Notes: a model not told the origin generated them from the sequence alone. Positions 31,102 to 39,347 are shown, numbered from the stretch's first letter. The stretch: 64,000 nt of DNA from Nostoc sp. LEGE 12450 (GCF_015206895.1 NZ_JADEXU010000007.1:34815-98814); one strand, 5' to 3'. Numbers and translations: made by a program.

Positions 31102-33390
31102 ATGCCTTCACATGCCAAACCGTCTTTGGAGGCTGGTTTAATTGCCCTCAAGCAGGGAAATTACCAAACAGCGATCGCTCAACTAGAACCTATTGCTAGC
31201 AGCCAAAACAATGGTACTGCTAGCTTACAAGCCCAGGTTGGTTTAGTGATGGCTTATGCTCGCACTGGCGAAGTTCCCAAAGCGATCGCTATTTCCCAGA
31301 ATCTCATTGAGAGTAACAATCCGCAAGTTCAAGAGTGGGCAAAACGCGCTCTCGAACACCTGACAAAACGTAAGAAACGCGATCAAGAATCAAAAAATGT
31401 CGAAACTGGATTTGTAGCGTTTGATAACTCAACTCCAGATCCTCCTCCAGATTCTCCTCCAGATTCTCCCCCAGTTACCCCCGTGGTAACTCCTGCATTA
31501 GAGGAAAAGCCAGAAGAGAAAGCAATAGAAACCAAGAGTGACGACACCCCGTCGATGGTACCACTACCTAGACTCAAAGCTACGGTAGCTACACCATTAC
31601 CACCACCGGCTGCACCTTTAAATGGTTTCATGGGTTCTGTTACGCGCACCCAAGCTAAATTATTTGGTGTTATTTATTGGCGACAAGCACAACGCGCCAA
31701 AGCATGGCAACCTCTACGTAAACCGAAATTAATTCCCTTACGATTGCTAACAGCAGGAACATTCGTTGCCCTATTTTGGGTGATGCGAGAAATCCTCAAG
31801 TTCGCAATGGGATTCATCAACCTGACTTTAGTCAAACTACCTTATCTGGAGCCGTTGCAGCTTTTATACAGCAACCCTACTAAATTGTTGCTAATAGTAT
31901 TGGTGATTTTGATTGGAGTATCACCTTGGTTACTGGATCTGCTACTTGCGAACTTATATGGTCAGCGAGAATTTCCCAAAGATGTATTAAATGCCCATAG
32001 CCGCGAAGCTGTGAGGGTGCTACAACGTTGTTGTCAACAGCGCCACTGGCCGTTACCCAAACTGCGGATCTTGCCAATGGCTGCACCAATTATCCTGACC
32101 TACGGTAGTTTACCACGTAATGCCAGGATTGTTGTGAGTCAAGGGCTATTAGAGCAACTAGCAGATGATGAAATCGCAATTATTTACGCCACGCAGCTAG
32201 GGCACATTGCTCACTGGGATTTTTCTGTGATGTCTTTGTTGCTGCTGGTGACACTACCAATTTATAAGCTTTATCAGCAAATATCAGAGTTGGGAGACAA
32301 AATATCAGGGATTTGGCATTGGCCGATGACAATTGTGGCTAGTCTCGTTTATGGACTTTGGGGTTTGCTAACTGGGACTGGATTGTGGTTGTCGCGGTTG
32401 CGGCTTTATTATAGCGATCGCGTCGCATCTGAAATCACCGGTAATCCCAACGCCCTGATTCGCGCTTTACTCAAAATTTCCATTGGTATTGCAGCTGATA
32501 TTCAAAAACAAGAACAGACCAGTTGGCAACTAGAAAGCTTAAATCTCTTGATGCCAGTCGGCCACCAACAGAGCCTTTCTTTGGGCACTATTGCCAGCAA
32601 TTTATCTTTTGAATCATTTTTGAAGTGGGATACTGCCAATCCATACCGCCAATGGTTTACGATTAATAATAGTCATTCTTTGATGGGCGATCGCATCGAA
32701 CGCCTCTGCAAAATAGCCCGTCACTGGCATCTCGACACCGAACTACATTTTGCAAGCGAACCATCAAGGGTTAAGCGTCAGTCTTTCTTATTACAAATCG
32801 CTCCCTGGTTGGGAATTCCTTTAGGGTTTCTGTTTGCAGCTTTGGTCTGGCTAACCTGGCAACTAGCATTCGTACTCAAGTTTTTAAATCTAAAGTGGAT
32901 ATATGAAGATTGGTCTTTCATTACAGGCTGCCTTTTAATTGGCTTTAGCATCGGTACAGTAATGCGGATTAATTCTTTTTTCCCTGACATCAAATCCGCC
33001 ACTGTGCAAACTGATGACTACCTGCCCAATTTATTAGCTGACCCTTCTGCCTTACCTATTGATAGCGTCAGTGTGCGTCTGGTGGGTAAACTATTAGGTC
33101 GTCAAGGTACTAGCAACTCCCTAGCACAAGATTTAATCCTCCAATCCAGCACGGGCTTGGTGAAATTACACCATATTTCTTGGCTAGGACAGTCAATGAA
33201 TCACCAGGATCTCATCGGTCGGCAAATTATCGTCACAGGTTGGTTCCGGCGAGGAGCGACACCTTGGATCGATGTCCACACCTTAGAAACTCAAAGTGGT
33301 AAAACTATTCATAGCCCTCATCCCATCTGGTCTACTTTTTTGGCAGTTGCAGCACAGGCTTGGGGCGCATACGTTTTTCTGACTGGTTAG
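31102..33390 (+). CDS. M48-like membrane protein, catalytic motif lost
   Basis: I choose the ATG at 31102 (762 residues); an in-frame ATG at 31024 adds 26 codons without family signal. Order: TPR-like helices (about 10-90: GNYQTAIAQLEPIA, MAYARTGEVPKAIAIS), a Pro-rich linker with a PPDS tandem, then membrane segments and an M48/HtpX-like domain. The HExxH zinc motif should sit after the LLEQLADDEIAIIYA helix, but the sequence there is TQLGH (about 364-368). The first His and the catalytic Glu are replaced, and the downstream Glu ligand region reads LYYSDR instead of xExxAD. The fold is kept without the zinc site, so it is probably a pseudo-protease. Further hydrophobic segments (about 570-600 and 610-630) and a C-terminal beta-rich domain follow. 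Confidence 0.75.
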   Translation: MPSHAKPSLEAGLIALKQGNYQTAIAQLEPIASSQNNGTASLQAQVGLVMAYARTGEVPKAIAISQNLIESNNPQVQEWAKRALEHLTKRKKRDQESKNVETGFVAFDNSTPDPPPDSPPDSPPVTPVVTPALEEKPEEKAIETKSDDTPSMVPLPRLKATVATPLPPPAAPLNGFMGSVTRTQAKLFGVIYWRQAQRAKAWQPLRKPKLIPLRLLTAGTFVALFWVMREILKFAMGFINLTLVKLPYLEPLQLLYSNPTKLLLIVLVILIGVSPWLLDLLLANLYGQREFPKDVLNAHSREAVRVLQRCCQQRHWPLPKLRILPMAAPIILTYGSLPRNARIVVSQGLLEQLADDEIAIIYATQLGHIAHWDFSVMSLLLLVTLPIYKLYQQISELGDKISGIWHWPMTIVASLVYGLWGLLTGTGLWLSRLRLYYSDRVASEITGNPNALIRALLKISIGIAADIQKQEQTSWQLESLNLLMPVGHQQSLSLGTIASNLSFESFLKWDTANPYRQWFTINNSHSLMGDRIERLCKIARHWHLDTELHFASEPSRVKRQSFLLQIAPWLGIPLGFLFAALVWLTWQLAFVLKFLNLKWIYEDWSFITGCLLIGFSIGTVMRINSFFPDIKSATVQTDDYLPNLLADPSALPIDSVSVRLVGKLLGRQGTSNSLAQDLILQSSTGLVKLHHISWLGQSMNHQDLIGRQIIVTGWFRRGATPWIDVHTLETQSGKTIHSPHPIWSTFLAVAAQAWGAYVFLTG

Positions 33391-33472
33391 TCATTGGTCA
33401 TTGGTCATTAGTCATTGGTCATTGGTCATTAGCACAGGACAAAGGACAAATGACAACTGACAAATGACAAAT
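33385..33472. repeat. TCATTGG heptad repeat and its complement
   Basis: About five copies of (G)TCATTGGTCATTAG-type heptads at 33385-33430 are followed by GACAAAGGACAAATGACAAC-type sequence. The two halves are partly complementary and can form a long hairpin over the end of the M48-like gene. A related copy follows sufE at 35408. Confidence 0.6.
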
Positions 33473-33499
33473 CAGAATGTAAACAAAAGTTGCAGGTTT

Positions 33500-33657
33500 T
33501 CTTCCAAAGTGTTACATTTATTTACACAAACAATAGCAGCCGACATAACTCAGCACTACAGCTTAGTCATGAATTCGGATGCTTTTCCCCCCTCCATACC
33601 TTTTTTATCCTCCCAACACAGCAGGAAATCAACCAGCCACCGGCTGGTTTTTGTTTC
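33500..33657 (+). ncRNA. Candidate small RNA ending in a strong terminator
   Basis: A clear Rho-independent terminator lies 240 bases past the nearest upstream gene: AACCAGCC (33631-33638), loop ACC, GGCTGGTT (33642-33649), then a T-run to about 33657. Just before it is a C/T-rich, probably single-stranded stretch (TTTTCCCCCCTCCATACC near 33582), the layout of many trans-acting sRNAs. The next gene starts 400 bases on, so this is not its terminator. The 5' end and promoter are not defined; the start given is a rough bound. It could instead be the distant terminator of the upstream gene. Confidence 0.4.
33631..33657 (+). terminator. Rho-independent terminator
   Basis: Perfect eight-base stem AACCAGCC/GGCTGGTT with a three-base loop ACC and a TTTTTG-TTT tail on the plus strand. 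Confidence 0.8.
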
Positions 33658-34063
33658 AAATTATGCTCCCTTGAATAAAAAAATGTGTTTTATGTTACGA
33701 TGCAGTAATACTAACGTTAGAAATGTATGCGCTAAACTAGCTACGTAGAAAATACCGTGGTAATGTAAGGAATGGTATTTGATTCTGCGAAAAAGGCATG
33801 GAAGAAAGCGTGTACTTTAGCAGGCAATAGGCTATTAAATTTACAATTCTTAGAATTAAGGTGTTATTAGCTCACCATTGTGTGGGCCTTTGGATTAAAC
33901 AAGCTTGATCCCGACGAAAAACTGTATTGTATAGGTTGACAGTTTCGAGCAAAAAATTGGTTGATGGCAGTCTTGGTCAATAGCATCTATTTAAATTAAA
34001 AGCCAAAGCCAAGTGATTGTTTTCTCGCCTTGCCATGTTCATTTAACTCTGGAGGTATAGTTC
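33658..34063. other. Long leader region of the RNA-binding protein gene
   Basis: About 400 bases without a gene upstream of the RRM gene. A 94-codon frame at 33464-33748 runs through the terminator and is not accepted. The stretch ends in CTGGAGGTATAGTTC before ATG, a good ribosome site. Long 5' leaders that control expression at low temperature are known for cyanobacterial rbp genes; that this one does so is an inference. Confidence 0.45.
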
Positions 34064-34582
34064 ATGTCCGTTCGCCTATATATAGGTAATTTGCCTAAAG
34101 AAGAAATCGATCGTCAAGATTTGCAAGCAGTTTTTGCAGCAGAAGGTGAAGCTGTAACTACTAAATTAATTAAAGACCGCAAAACTGGCAAATGCCGTGG
34201 TTTCGGTTTTCTTACCGTCAACAATGACGAACAAGCTGACGAAATCATTGAAAAGTATAATGGTCAAATGTTTAAAGACACTGCCATTAAGCTAGAAAAG
34301 GCATTACCTCGGACAAAGGGTGAAGAGGGCGACGAACAAGCTCCTAAACCAGTTACTCTGGCTGGTAGTAGTACGCCCACTCCTAGCGTTAATAGAGAAG
34401 GTAGAGAAGGTAGCCGTCGGGAGAAAAGCTCTAAAAAGCCCCGTCGTGGCGGCGGTGGCGGCGGTTCTCGCGACAACAGCACCACAACAACTACCGATTC
34501 AGACGCTATTCGTCCAGATCCACGTTGGGCTTCGGAATTAGAAAAGCTGAAGCAGATGCTAGCTGCACAAACTACAAACTAA
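34064..34582 (+). CDS. RRM RNA-binding protein with Gly-rich region and C-terminal helix
   Basis: A 172-residue protein with one RRM domain (about 3-80): RNP2 is LYIGNL (5-10) and RNP1 is KCRGFGFL (43-50). A low-complexity region with a Gly run (about 128-133) and Ser/Thr runs follows. The end is a short amphipathic helix (DPRWASELEKLKQMLA). Cyanobacterial Rbp proteins bind RNA and are often cold-induced; most are about 100 residues, so this longer form with a C-terminal helix is less common. GGAGGT before the start is strong. Confidence 0.88.
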   Translation: MSVRLYIGNLPKEEIDRQDLQAVFAAEGEAVTTKLIKDRKTGKCRGFGFLTVNNDEQADEIIEKYNGQMFKDTAIKLEKALPRTKGEEGDEQAPKPVTLAGSSTPTPSVNREGREGSRREKSSKKPRRGGGGGGSRDNSTTTTTDSDAIRPDPRWASELEKLKQMLAAQTTN

Positions 34583-34963
34583 TCCCTAAGGGAGAGAAAT
34601 TAAAAATTAAAAGTCAGAATTTTTTTTGATTTTTAATTTTTAATTGTTGATTATCATCTGGCTGCTTAGTTAAAAGCTACTTGCAGCTATTTTTGTAACT
34701 CCATATCTATACAACGTAACTTGTATAGAGTTGCTGTTAAAGCCTGCTGATAAAAAAATTAAGTTTTTGCGATTAGACGCATTAAAAAGGTAACTGATGA
34801 TAAGTGCGATGCCTACGGTGGGCTGCGCTTACGCAGGAATTATCTTGATTTGACAAGTTATAGTCGGTAATGGCTAGCTTCATAATGCCAAGAGAACCAG
34901 AGGCGCTATCGCTCTCCAGATAATCTACACTCAAGGTAAGACCGATCATTTGCAGCTTCTGTT
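34583..34963. other. 381-base spacer with AT-rich hairpin
   Basis: AATTAAAAATTAAAA (34598-34612) and TTTTAATTTTTAATT (34631-34645) are perfect 15-base complements with T8 in the loop, just past the RRM gene and a possible terminator. Near 34806 GTGCGATGCCTACGGTGGG is a common Nostoc spacer repeat. The sufE promoter must be at the right. Confidence 0.5.
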
Positions 34964-35404
34964 ATGTCCTCAACTCTAGATTCTTTGCCACCTGCGCTTG
35001 CTAAAATTGTCCAGCGCTTTCAACGCGCTTCCGAACCGAAGCGGCGTTACGAACAGCTAATCTGGTATGCTCAGAAGCTCAATGAGTTCCCAGAAGCTGA
35101 TAAATTACCCGAAAATAAAGTTCCTGGTTGCGTGTCTCAAGTTTATATCACAGCAACTTTGAATGACGGTAAGGTTGTGTTTCAGGGCGAGTCTGATTCC
35201 CAGTTAACCAAAGGTTTAGTAGGGCTGCTAGTTGAAGGATTACAGGGACTAACGCCAACTGAAATTGTCCAACTTACCCCAGATTTTATTCAAGAAACAG
35301 GCTTAAACGTTAGTCTGACACCTTCTCGCGCTAATGGGTTTTACAACATTTTTAAAACCATGCAAAAAAAAGCGTTGGAATGTAAATTAGATTTGCCTAG
35401 CTAA
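34964..35404 (+). CDS. sufE: SufE-family sulfur acceptor protein
   Basis: SufE accepts the persulfide sulfur from the cysteine desulfurase SufS and boosts its activity in Fe-S cluster assembly. The 146-residue sequence has the sulfur-accepting Cys C56 in KVPGCVSQVY, the preceding LPENKV, and SRANGFYNIFKTM near the C-terminus. Length is normal. The other suf genes are not here, as usual in cyanobacteria where sufE is separate from sufBCDS. Confidence 0.93.
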   Translation: MSSTLDSLPPALAKIVQRFQRASEPKRRYEQLIWYAQKLNEFPEADKLPENKVPGCVSQVYITATLNDGKVVFQGESDSQLTKGLVGLLVEGLQGLTPTEIVQLTPDFIQETGLNVSLTPSRANGFYNIFKTMQKKALECKLDLPS

Positions 35405-35407
35405 ACT

Positions 35408-35470
35408 TGGTCATTAGTCATTGGTCATTAGTCATTTGCAAAGGACAAAGGACAACTGACAAATGACAAA
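35408..35470. repeat. TCATTAG heptad repeat hairpin
   Basis: GGTCATTAGTCATTGGTCATTAGTCATT is followed by GACAAAGGACAACTGACAAATGAC. The halves are partly complementary. It is the same family as 33385-33472 and fills the gap after sufE. Confidence 0.6.
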
Positions 35471-35502
35471 TAAATAAGGTACAACTACCAAAATTTAGTG
35501 TC

Positions 35503-36408
35503 ATGTCAACCAATGTATTATCTACCTCTGTTGCTACTAGCTTTGGTGGAGTAGTTCAAGAATATCTCTGGAATTGGGAAAATCAGCAATTGCGCGTTGT
35601 TTATGAAACCCTCGGTAAAGGTTCACCGCTATTGCTACTACCATCTTTCAGCAGTGTTTCGACGCGTTTGGAAGTAGGTGAACTTGCCAAATTACTAGCT
35701 CCCAATTTTCAAGTTGTAGCCATAGATTGGCCTGGATTTGGTGAATCATCTCGCCCTAGCTTAGATTACCGACCAGAAATATATCAGCACTTTCTGGAAG
35801 ATTTTGTCAAAGCTGTTTTTAATACTCCCATTACTGTAGTAGCGGCTGGTCATGCTGCTAGTTACGTTTTACAATTAGCTGTCAAGCAGGCTGCTTTCTC
35901 ACGAATTGTATTGTTGGCTCCTACTTGGCGTGGCCCTTTACCGACAATGGGGGCAAGTCAGCAGATAGCTGGCTTTGTCAGAGGATTGGTGCGATCGCCT
36001 ATACTTGGTCAAGCTCTCTACAAACTCAACACTACCCAATCTTTCTTAAGTTTGATGTACCGTCGTCATGTCTTTACTGACGCGGCTAAAGTTACACCCA
36101 GTTTCATTGAGAATAAGTGGCATACAACTCAACAACCAGGAGCGCGATTTGCTTCTGCTGCCTTTGTAACTGGTAATCTTGATGCTGTACACGAACAATC
36201 TGATTTTTTGGAATTTGTGCAGTCTTTAACTGTACCGCTCATGGTGGTAATTGGAGAATCCAGCCCCCCTAAATCACGAGAAGAAATGAACGCTTTGGTA
36301 GCCTTACCAGGAGTGAAAAGTGTTGTTATTCCCGGTTCTCTGGGGCTACATGAAGAATACCCAGCAGTTGTTTTAGAAGTAGTTCAAGATTTTTTATTAT
36401 CTCCATAA
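35503..36408 (+). CDS. Alpha/beta-hydrolase-fold protein with Ala at nucleophile site
   Basis: A 301-residue protein of the alpha/beta hydrolase fold: LLLLPSFSSVSTRLEV replaces the usual HG oxyanion segment, AIDWPGFGESSRP is the typical second loop, and the elbow is AAGHAASYVL (115-124). The nucleophile position is A118, where catalytic members have Ser. A His in GLHEEYP near the C-terminus remains. It is therefore unlikely to be a normal hydrolase and may bind a ligand or partner. No signal peptide. It follows sufE by about 100 bases, separated by a repeat. Confidence 0.75.
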   Translation: MSTNVLSTSVATSFGGVVQEYLWNWENQQLRVVYETLGKGSPLLLLPSFSSVSTRLEVGELAKLLAPNFQVVAIDWPGFGESSRPSLDYRPEIYQHFLEDFVKAVFNTPITVVAAGHAASYVLQLAVKQAAFSRIVLLAPTWRGPLPTMGASQQIAGFVRGLVRSPILGQALYKLNTTQSFLSLMYRRHVFTDAAKVTPSFIENKWHTTQQPGARFASAAFVTGNLDAVHEQSDFLEFVQSLTVPLMVVIGESSPPKSREEMNALVALPGVKSVVIPGSLGLHEEYPAVVLEVVQDFLLSP

Positions 36409-36443
36409 AATTAAATCTTTGCACCAAGATCCAGAGAATAATT

Positions 36444-36459
36444 TTGCACCTTGGTGCAA
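36444..36459. terminator. Short palindrome after the hydrolase-fold gene
   Basis: TTGCACC-TT-GGTGCAA (36444-36459) is a perfect palindrome, and TTGCACCAAG at 36419-36428 can pair with CTTGGTGCAA at 36450-36459 as an alternative. No T-run follows, so it is only a possible terminator. Confidence 0.35.
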
Positions 36460-36470
36460 GATTAAGATTA

Positions 36471-36612
36471 TAGAACTTACGCAAAAAGACAGTGAAAGGC
36501 TAAATTAACTGTAGTGGTAATTCATGTAGATGCAAAGCGACTACTCTACGAGAATCCAAAGGCGAATCCCCAGAGTATTGCCCCTACAGCGTGTAATTTT
36601 GCGTAAGTTCTA
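36471..36612. mobile_element. MITE, 142 bp, TA target duplication
   Basis: The terminal repeats TAGAACTTACGCAAAA (36471-36486) and TTTTGCGTAAGTTCTA (36597-36612) are perfect complements. TA flanks both ends (36469-36470, 36613-36614), the target duplication of IS630/Tc1-mariner elements. There is no open frame inside. Similar ends are found at 10403-10579 and 42873-43030, so it is a non-autonomous element moved by a transposase elsewhere. It lies just upstream of the COG0523 gene promoter. Confidence 0.8.
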
Positions 36613-36734
36613 TATTTATTACTTATTACAGATGCATAAAAAGAAAATGTTTCTTGATTAAATTATGTAATTATTTTGCTGAAACCCAAAGTAATAGCAA
36701 GTTCGCACAAAAATATAAAAAGATTTATGATATG

Positions 36735-36749
36735 TGATAATGATTATCC
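36735..36749. promoter_or_regulatory. Zur/Fur-type box upstream of COG0523 gene
   Basis: GATAAT-G-ATTATC (36736-36748) is a perfect 6-1-6 palindrome inside TGATAATGATTATCC, which fits the TGATAATNATTATCA consensus of cyanobacterial Zur (and is close to Fur) at 14 of 15 positions. It lies 30 bases before the start of a COG0523 GTPase gene, a known kind of Zur target. Confidence 0.7.
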
Positions 36750-36777
36750 ATAAGGTGAGACAAGGGGAATTTAGAGT

Positions 36778-37749
36778 ATGGTGGCTGACGTAATCGACAA
36801 TTCAGTTCCCGTTACTGTTCTTACAGGGTACTTGGGAGCAGGTAAAACGACTCTACTCAATCACATCCTCACCTACGAACATGGCAAAAAAGTTGCTGTG
36901 ATTGTCAATGAATTTGGGGAAGTGGGTATTGATAATCAATTGATTATCGATGCCGATGAAGAAATTTTTGAAATGAACAATGGCTGTATCTGTTGTACAG
37001 TGCGTGGTGATTTAATTCGCATCATTGGCAATTTGATGAAGCGGCGCGATAAATTTGACCATTTAGTAATTGAAACAACTGGATTAGCCGATCCAGCACC
37101 AGTGATTCAGACATTTTTTGTAGATGAAGATTTGCAAAGTCAAATATCTCTAGATGCGGTAGTGACAGTGGTAGATGCCAAGCATATTTGGCAGCATTGG
37201 GATGCAGACGAAGCCCAAGAACAGATTGCTTTTGCCGATGTAATTTTACTTAATAAAACAGATTTAGTAGCGCCAGAAGAGTTGGATGAATTGGAAAAAC
37301 GGATTCGGGCGATGAATGCGATCGCAAAAATCTACCGTACCCAAAATTCTGAACTCGGAATGGATGCTTTATTAGGTGTAAAAGCCTTTGATTTAGACCG
37401 CGCATTAGAAATTGATCCAGATTTCTTAGGCGAAGATGCCCACGTACACGATGAAACTGTCTTTTCTGTGGCTTTAGTAGAAGCAGGCGCAGTCGATGGA
37501 GAAAAATTAAATGCTTGGCTTTCGGAATTACTGCGTACCCAAGGCCCAGATATCTTTCGGATGAAAGGCATTTTAAATATAGCTGGAGAAGATAATCGAT
37601 TTGTATTCCAAGGAGTACACATGATATTTGATGGCAAACCCGATCGCCCCTGGAAACCCAGCGAAACCCCTAAAAACGAACTAGTATTCATCGGCCGCAA
37701 CCTTGATGCAGACAAACTCAAGCAAGATTTTCTCGCTTGTCTAGCATAG
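36778..37749 (+). CDS. COG0523 metal chaperone GTPase (CobW/ZigA/YeiR-like)
   Basis: A 323-residue G3E-family GTPase. The P-loop is GYLGAGKTT (17-25), the metal-binding CxCC motif is CICC (70-73), the switch segment is ETTGLADPAPV and the base-recognition motif NKTD is present. The C-terminal CobW domain ends with FIGRNLD. COG0523 proteins deliver metal, often zinc, to client enzymes under shortage. The Zur/Fur-type box upstream supports a zinc-related rather than cobalamin role; that is an inference. A hairpin closes the gene. Confidence 0.88.
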   Translation: MVADVIDNSVPVTVLTGYLGAGKTTLLNHILTYEHGKKVAVIVNEFGEVGIDNQLIIDADEEIFEMNNGCICCTVRGDLIRIIGNLMKRRDKFDHLVIETTGLADPAPVIQTFFVDEDLQSQISLDAVVTVVDAKHIWQHWDADEAQEQIAFADVILLNKTDLVAPEELDELEKRIRAMNAIAKIYRTQNSELGMDALLGVKAFDLDRALEIDPDFLGEDAHVHDETVFSVALVEAGAVDGEKLNAWLSELLRTQGPDIFRMKGILNIAGEDNRFVFQGVHMIFDGKPDRPWKPSETPKNELVFIGRNLDADKLKQDFLACLA

Positions 37750-37754
37750 AAAAC

Positions 37755-37809
37755 GAGTTAGCAGTTAGGAATGATGATTGATGAGTTAAAAATTCCTAAC
37801 TTCTAACTC
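37755..37809 (+). terminator. Hairpin after COG0523 gene
   Basis: Arms GAGTTAGCAGTTAGGAAT (37755-37772) and ATTCCTAACTTCTAACTC (37792-37809) are 18 bases with one mismatch, just past the stop. The TTAGGAAT unit also recurs in other spacers. Confidence 0.55.
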
Positions 37810-38210
37810 CTAATACCAAATTATGGTGAAGGTATATGAAACAGGAGAAAAGTGAAATAATTGCCAAGCAAAGGTTTTAGCTTTCTCATTCTATGCAACT
37901 TTATACAAAATTGGTATAAACCAGAAAAAGCTGCAAAATAACATACCTTGAAAGGGCTAGTCCTACTGTTGTGACTTGAAGAAGAATTTGAATAGTTTGT
38001 CCAACTTATCTGGCAAAAACCTCCAAAAAATAGCAGAAAAGAAAACTAAGAGAAAAGTGGACGAGGAATAATATTAATAGGAGTTGAATTCTTATTTTTA
38101 GTTTCTTGGATTTGTGTCCACTTTCTTATTACATTTTTGTGATAATATCCATTTTGTTCTTCAAAATAAAGGATGGCTTTATTCTTCCCTTTTTGGTGTT
38201 TTTATAATCT
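37810..38210. other. Spacer with dispersed 32-bp repeat before histidine kinase gene
   Basis: No gene. ATTCTATGCAACTTTATACA at 37888 begins a 32-base repeat that recurs at 39348-39379 (27 of 32 identical). The right half is AT-rich and must hold the kinase promoter. Confidence 0.5.
37888..37919 (+). repeat. 32-bp repeat, copy 1
   Basis: ATTCTATGCAACTTTATACA plus AAATTGGTATAA; it matches 39348-39379 at 27 of 32 positions. The copies flank the histidine kinase gene in the same orientation. Confidence 0.6.
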
Positions 38211-39302
38211 ATGTCTAACCAAACATCTAAGTGTCTTAAGCAAAATGCTGAAAGAATTATGCAAAGGTGGGAAGAGCGGGCGCGTGATGAAGTTCGTGCA
38301 TCAATACATCAGGACTCTCTGATGCTACAAAATTCGCTACCTAAGTATCTAGAGCAATTGGTGGATGAACTGTCAACGAAGATTGAAAGAACACCAGCCA
38401 GAATAAAAACCGATAAACTAGAAAGCACTCGGATTGGGAAAAAGCATGGACATGAGCGGGCGGGTTTTGCCGACTACTCGATGACTCAACTGATTTTTGA
38501 GTACCACATTCTCCGTCAGGTGATATTTGAAATATTAGAAGAAGAAGCGGCTTTGGAGGTGAGGGAACGAGATATTATTATCGATTCCATTGAGCAAGCT
38601 GTTAACGATGCGGCGACTCAATTTTCCCAGACGTTGCGAGATATTCAAGAGTTATTTATGGTGACACTGACTCACGATCTTAGAAGTCCACTCAATGTCA
38701 TAAAAATGGGTACTCACCTGACTTTGCGTCGGCTTGAACAAGGAGACACTCATGCGAATATCGCGGCGAAGATGCTAAAAGCAGTCGAGCGTTTAAATTC
38801 GATGATTCAAAATCTGCTCGATGCTAGTCGGCTGCGGGCAGGTCAGAGCTTAAAGTTTGAATTTGAAGAATGCAATTTAGACAGCCTTCTTCAAGACGTA
38901 GTAGAGGATTTGAGCTTTGCTTATGGAGAGCGGTTTATTGTAGTTTCTGATACTGCTATCAAGAGAAATTGCAGCCATAAAGAGATACGACGGGTAATTG
39001 AAAACTTAGCTATTAACGCTGTGAAGTATGGTGCTGCTGATACACCAATTACACTCACACTTGAGCAAATTGAAACGCATATCAGCCTCACTATCCACAA
39101 CGAAGGTAATCCGATTTCTTCAGAAGCTCAATCAATCTTATTTCAACAATTTCGCCGAACCATCTCTGCTGAGGATCAAACAGGATGGGGGTTAGGATTA
39201 TTTTTAGCAAAGAGTATTATCGAGGCGCATCAGGGGACGATTGAAGTTGAAAGTGCCGAGGGCAAGGGGACAAGCTTTATCGTTAAGTTGCCTAAATTTT
39301 GA
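38211..39302 (+). CDS. Histidine kinase with RsbRD-type N-terminal domain
   Basis: A 363-residue soluble kinase. Residues about 10-145 form an all-helical RsbRD-type sensory domain (MQRWEERARDEVRAS, then HGHERAGFADYSMTQLIFEYHILR), found in stressosome co-antagonists and some kinases. HisKA follows with H155 in LTHDLRSPLNV, then HATPase_c with the N-box ENLAINAVKYG and GLGLFLAKSII. The usual DxGxG motif is replaced by HNEGNPI, as in some members of this group. The signal is unknown and no response regulator is adjacent. Confidence 0.85.
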   Translation: MSNQTSKCLKQNAERIMQRWEERARDEVRASIHQDSLMLQNSLPKYLEQLVDELSTKIERTPARIKTDKLESTRIGKKHGHERAGFADYSMTQLIFEYHILRQVIFEILEEEAALEVRERDIIIDSIEQAVNDAATQFSQTLRDIQELFMVTLTHDLRSPLNVIKMGTHLTLRRLEQGDTHANIAAKMLKAVERLNSMIQNLLDASRLRAGQSLKFEFEECNLDSLLQDVVEDLSFAYGERFIVVSDTAIKRNCSHKEIRRVIENLAINAVKYGAADTPITLTLEQIETHISLTIHNEGNPISSEAQSILFQQFRRTISAEDQTGWGLGLFLAKSIIEAHQGTIEVESAEGKGTSFIVKLPKF

Positions 39303-39347
39303 GCAGGTAATGTCTGTCTCTTCTTACAACTTTATCTTGGAAACTCT

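Noticed and set aside
33385..33472. Heptad repeats as a possible CRISPR array
   Set aside because: Units are 7 bases without unique spacers; no cas genes nearby.
33505..33530. GT...AC palindrome (GTGTTACATTTATTTACAC) as an NtcA site
   Set aside because: Spacing does not fit GTA-N8-TAC.
33464..33748. 94-codon plus-strand frame
   Set aside because: It runs straight through a strong terminator (33631-33657) and has no family resemblance.
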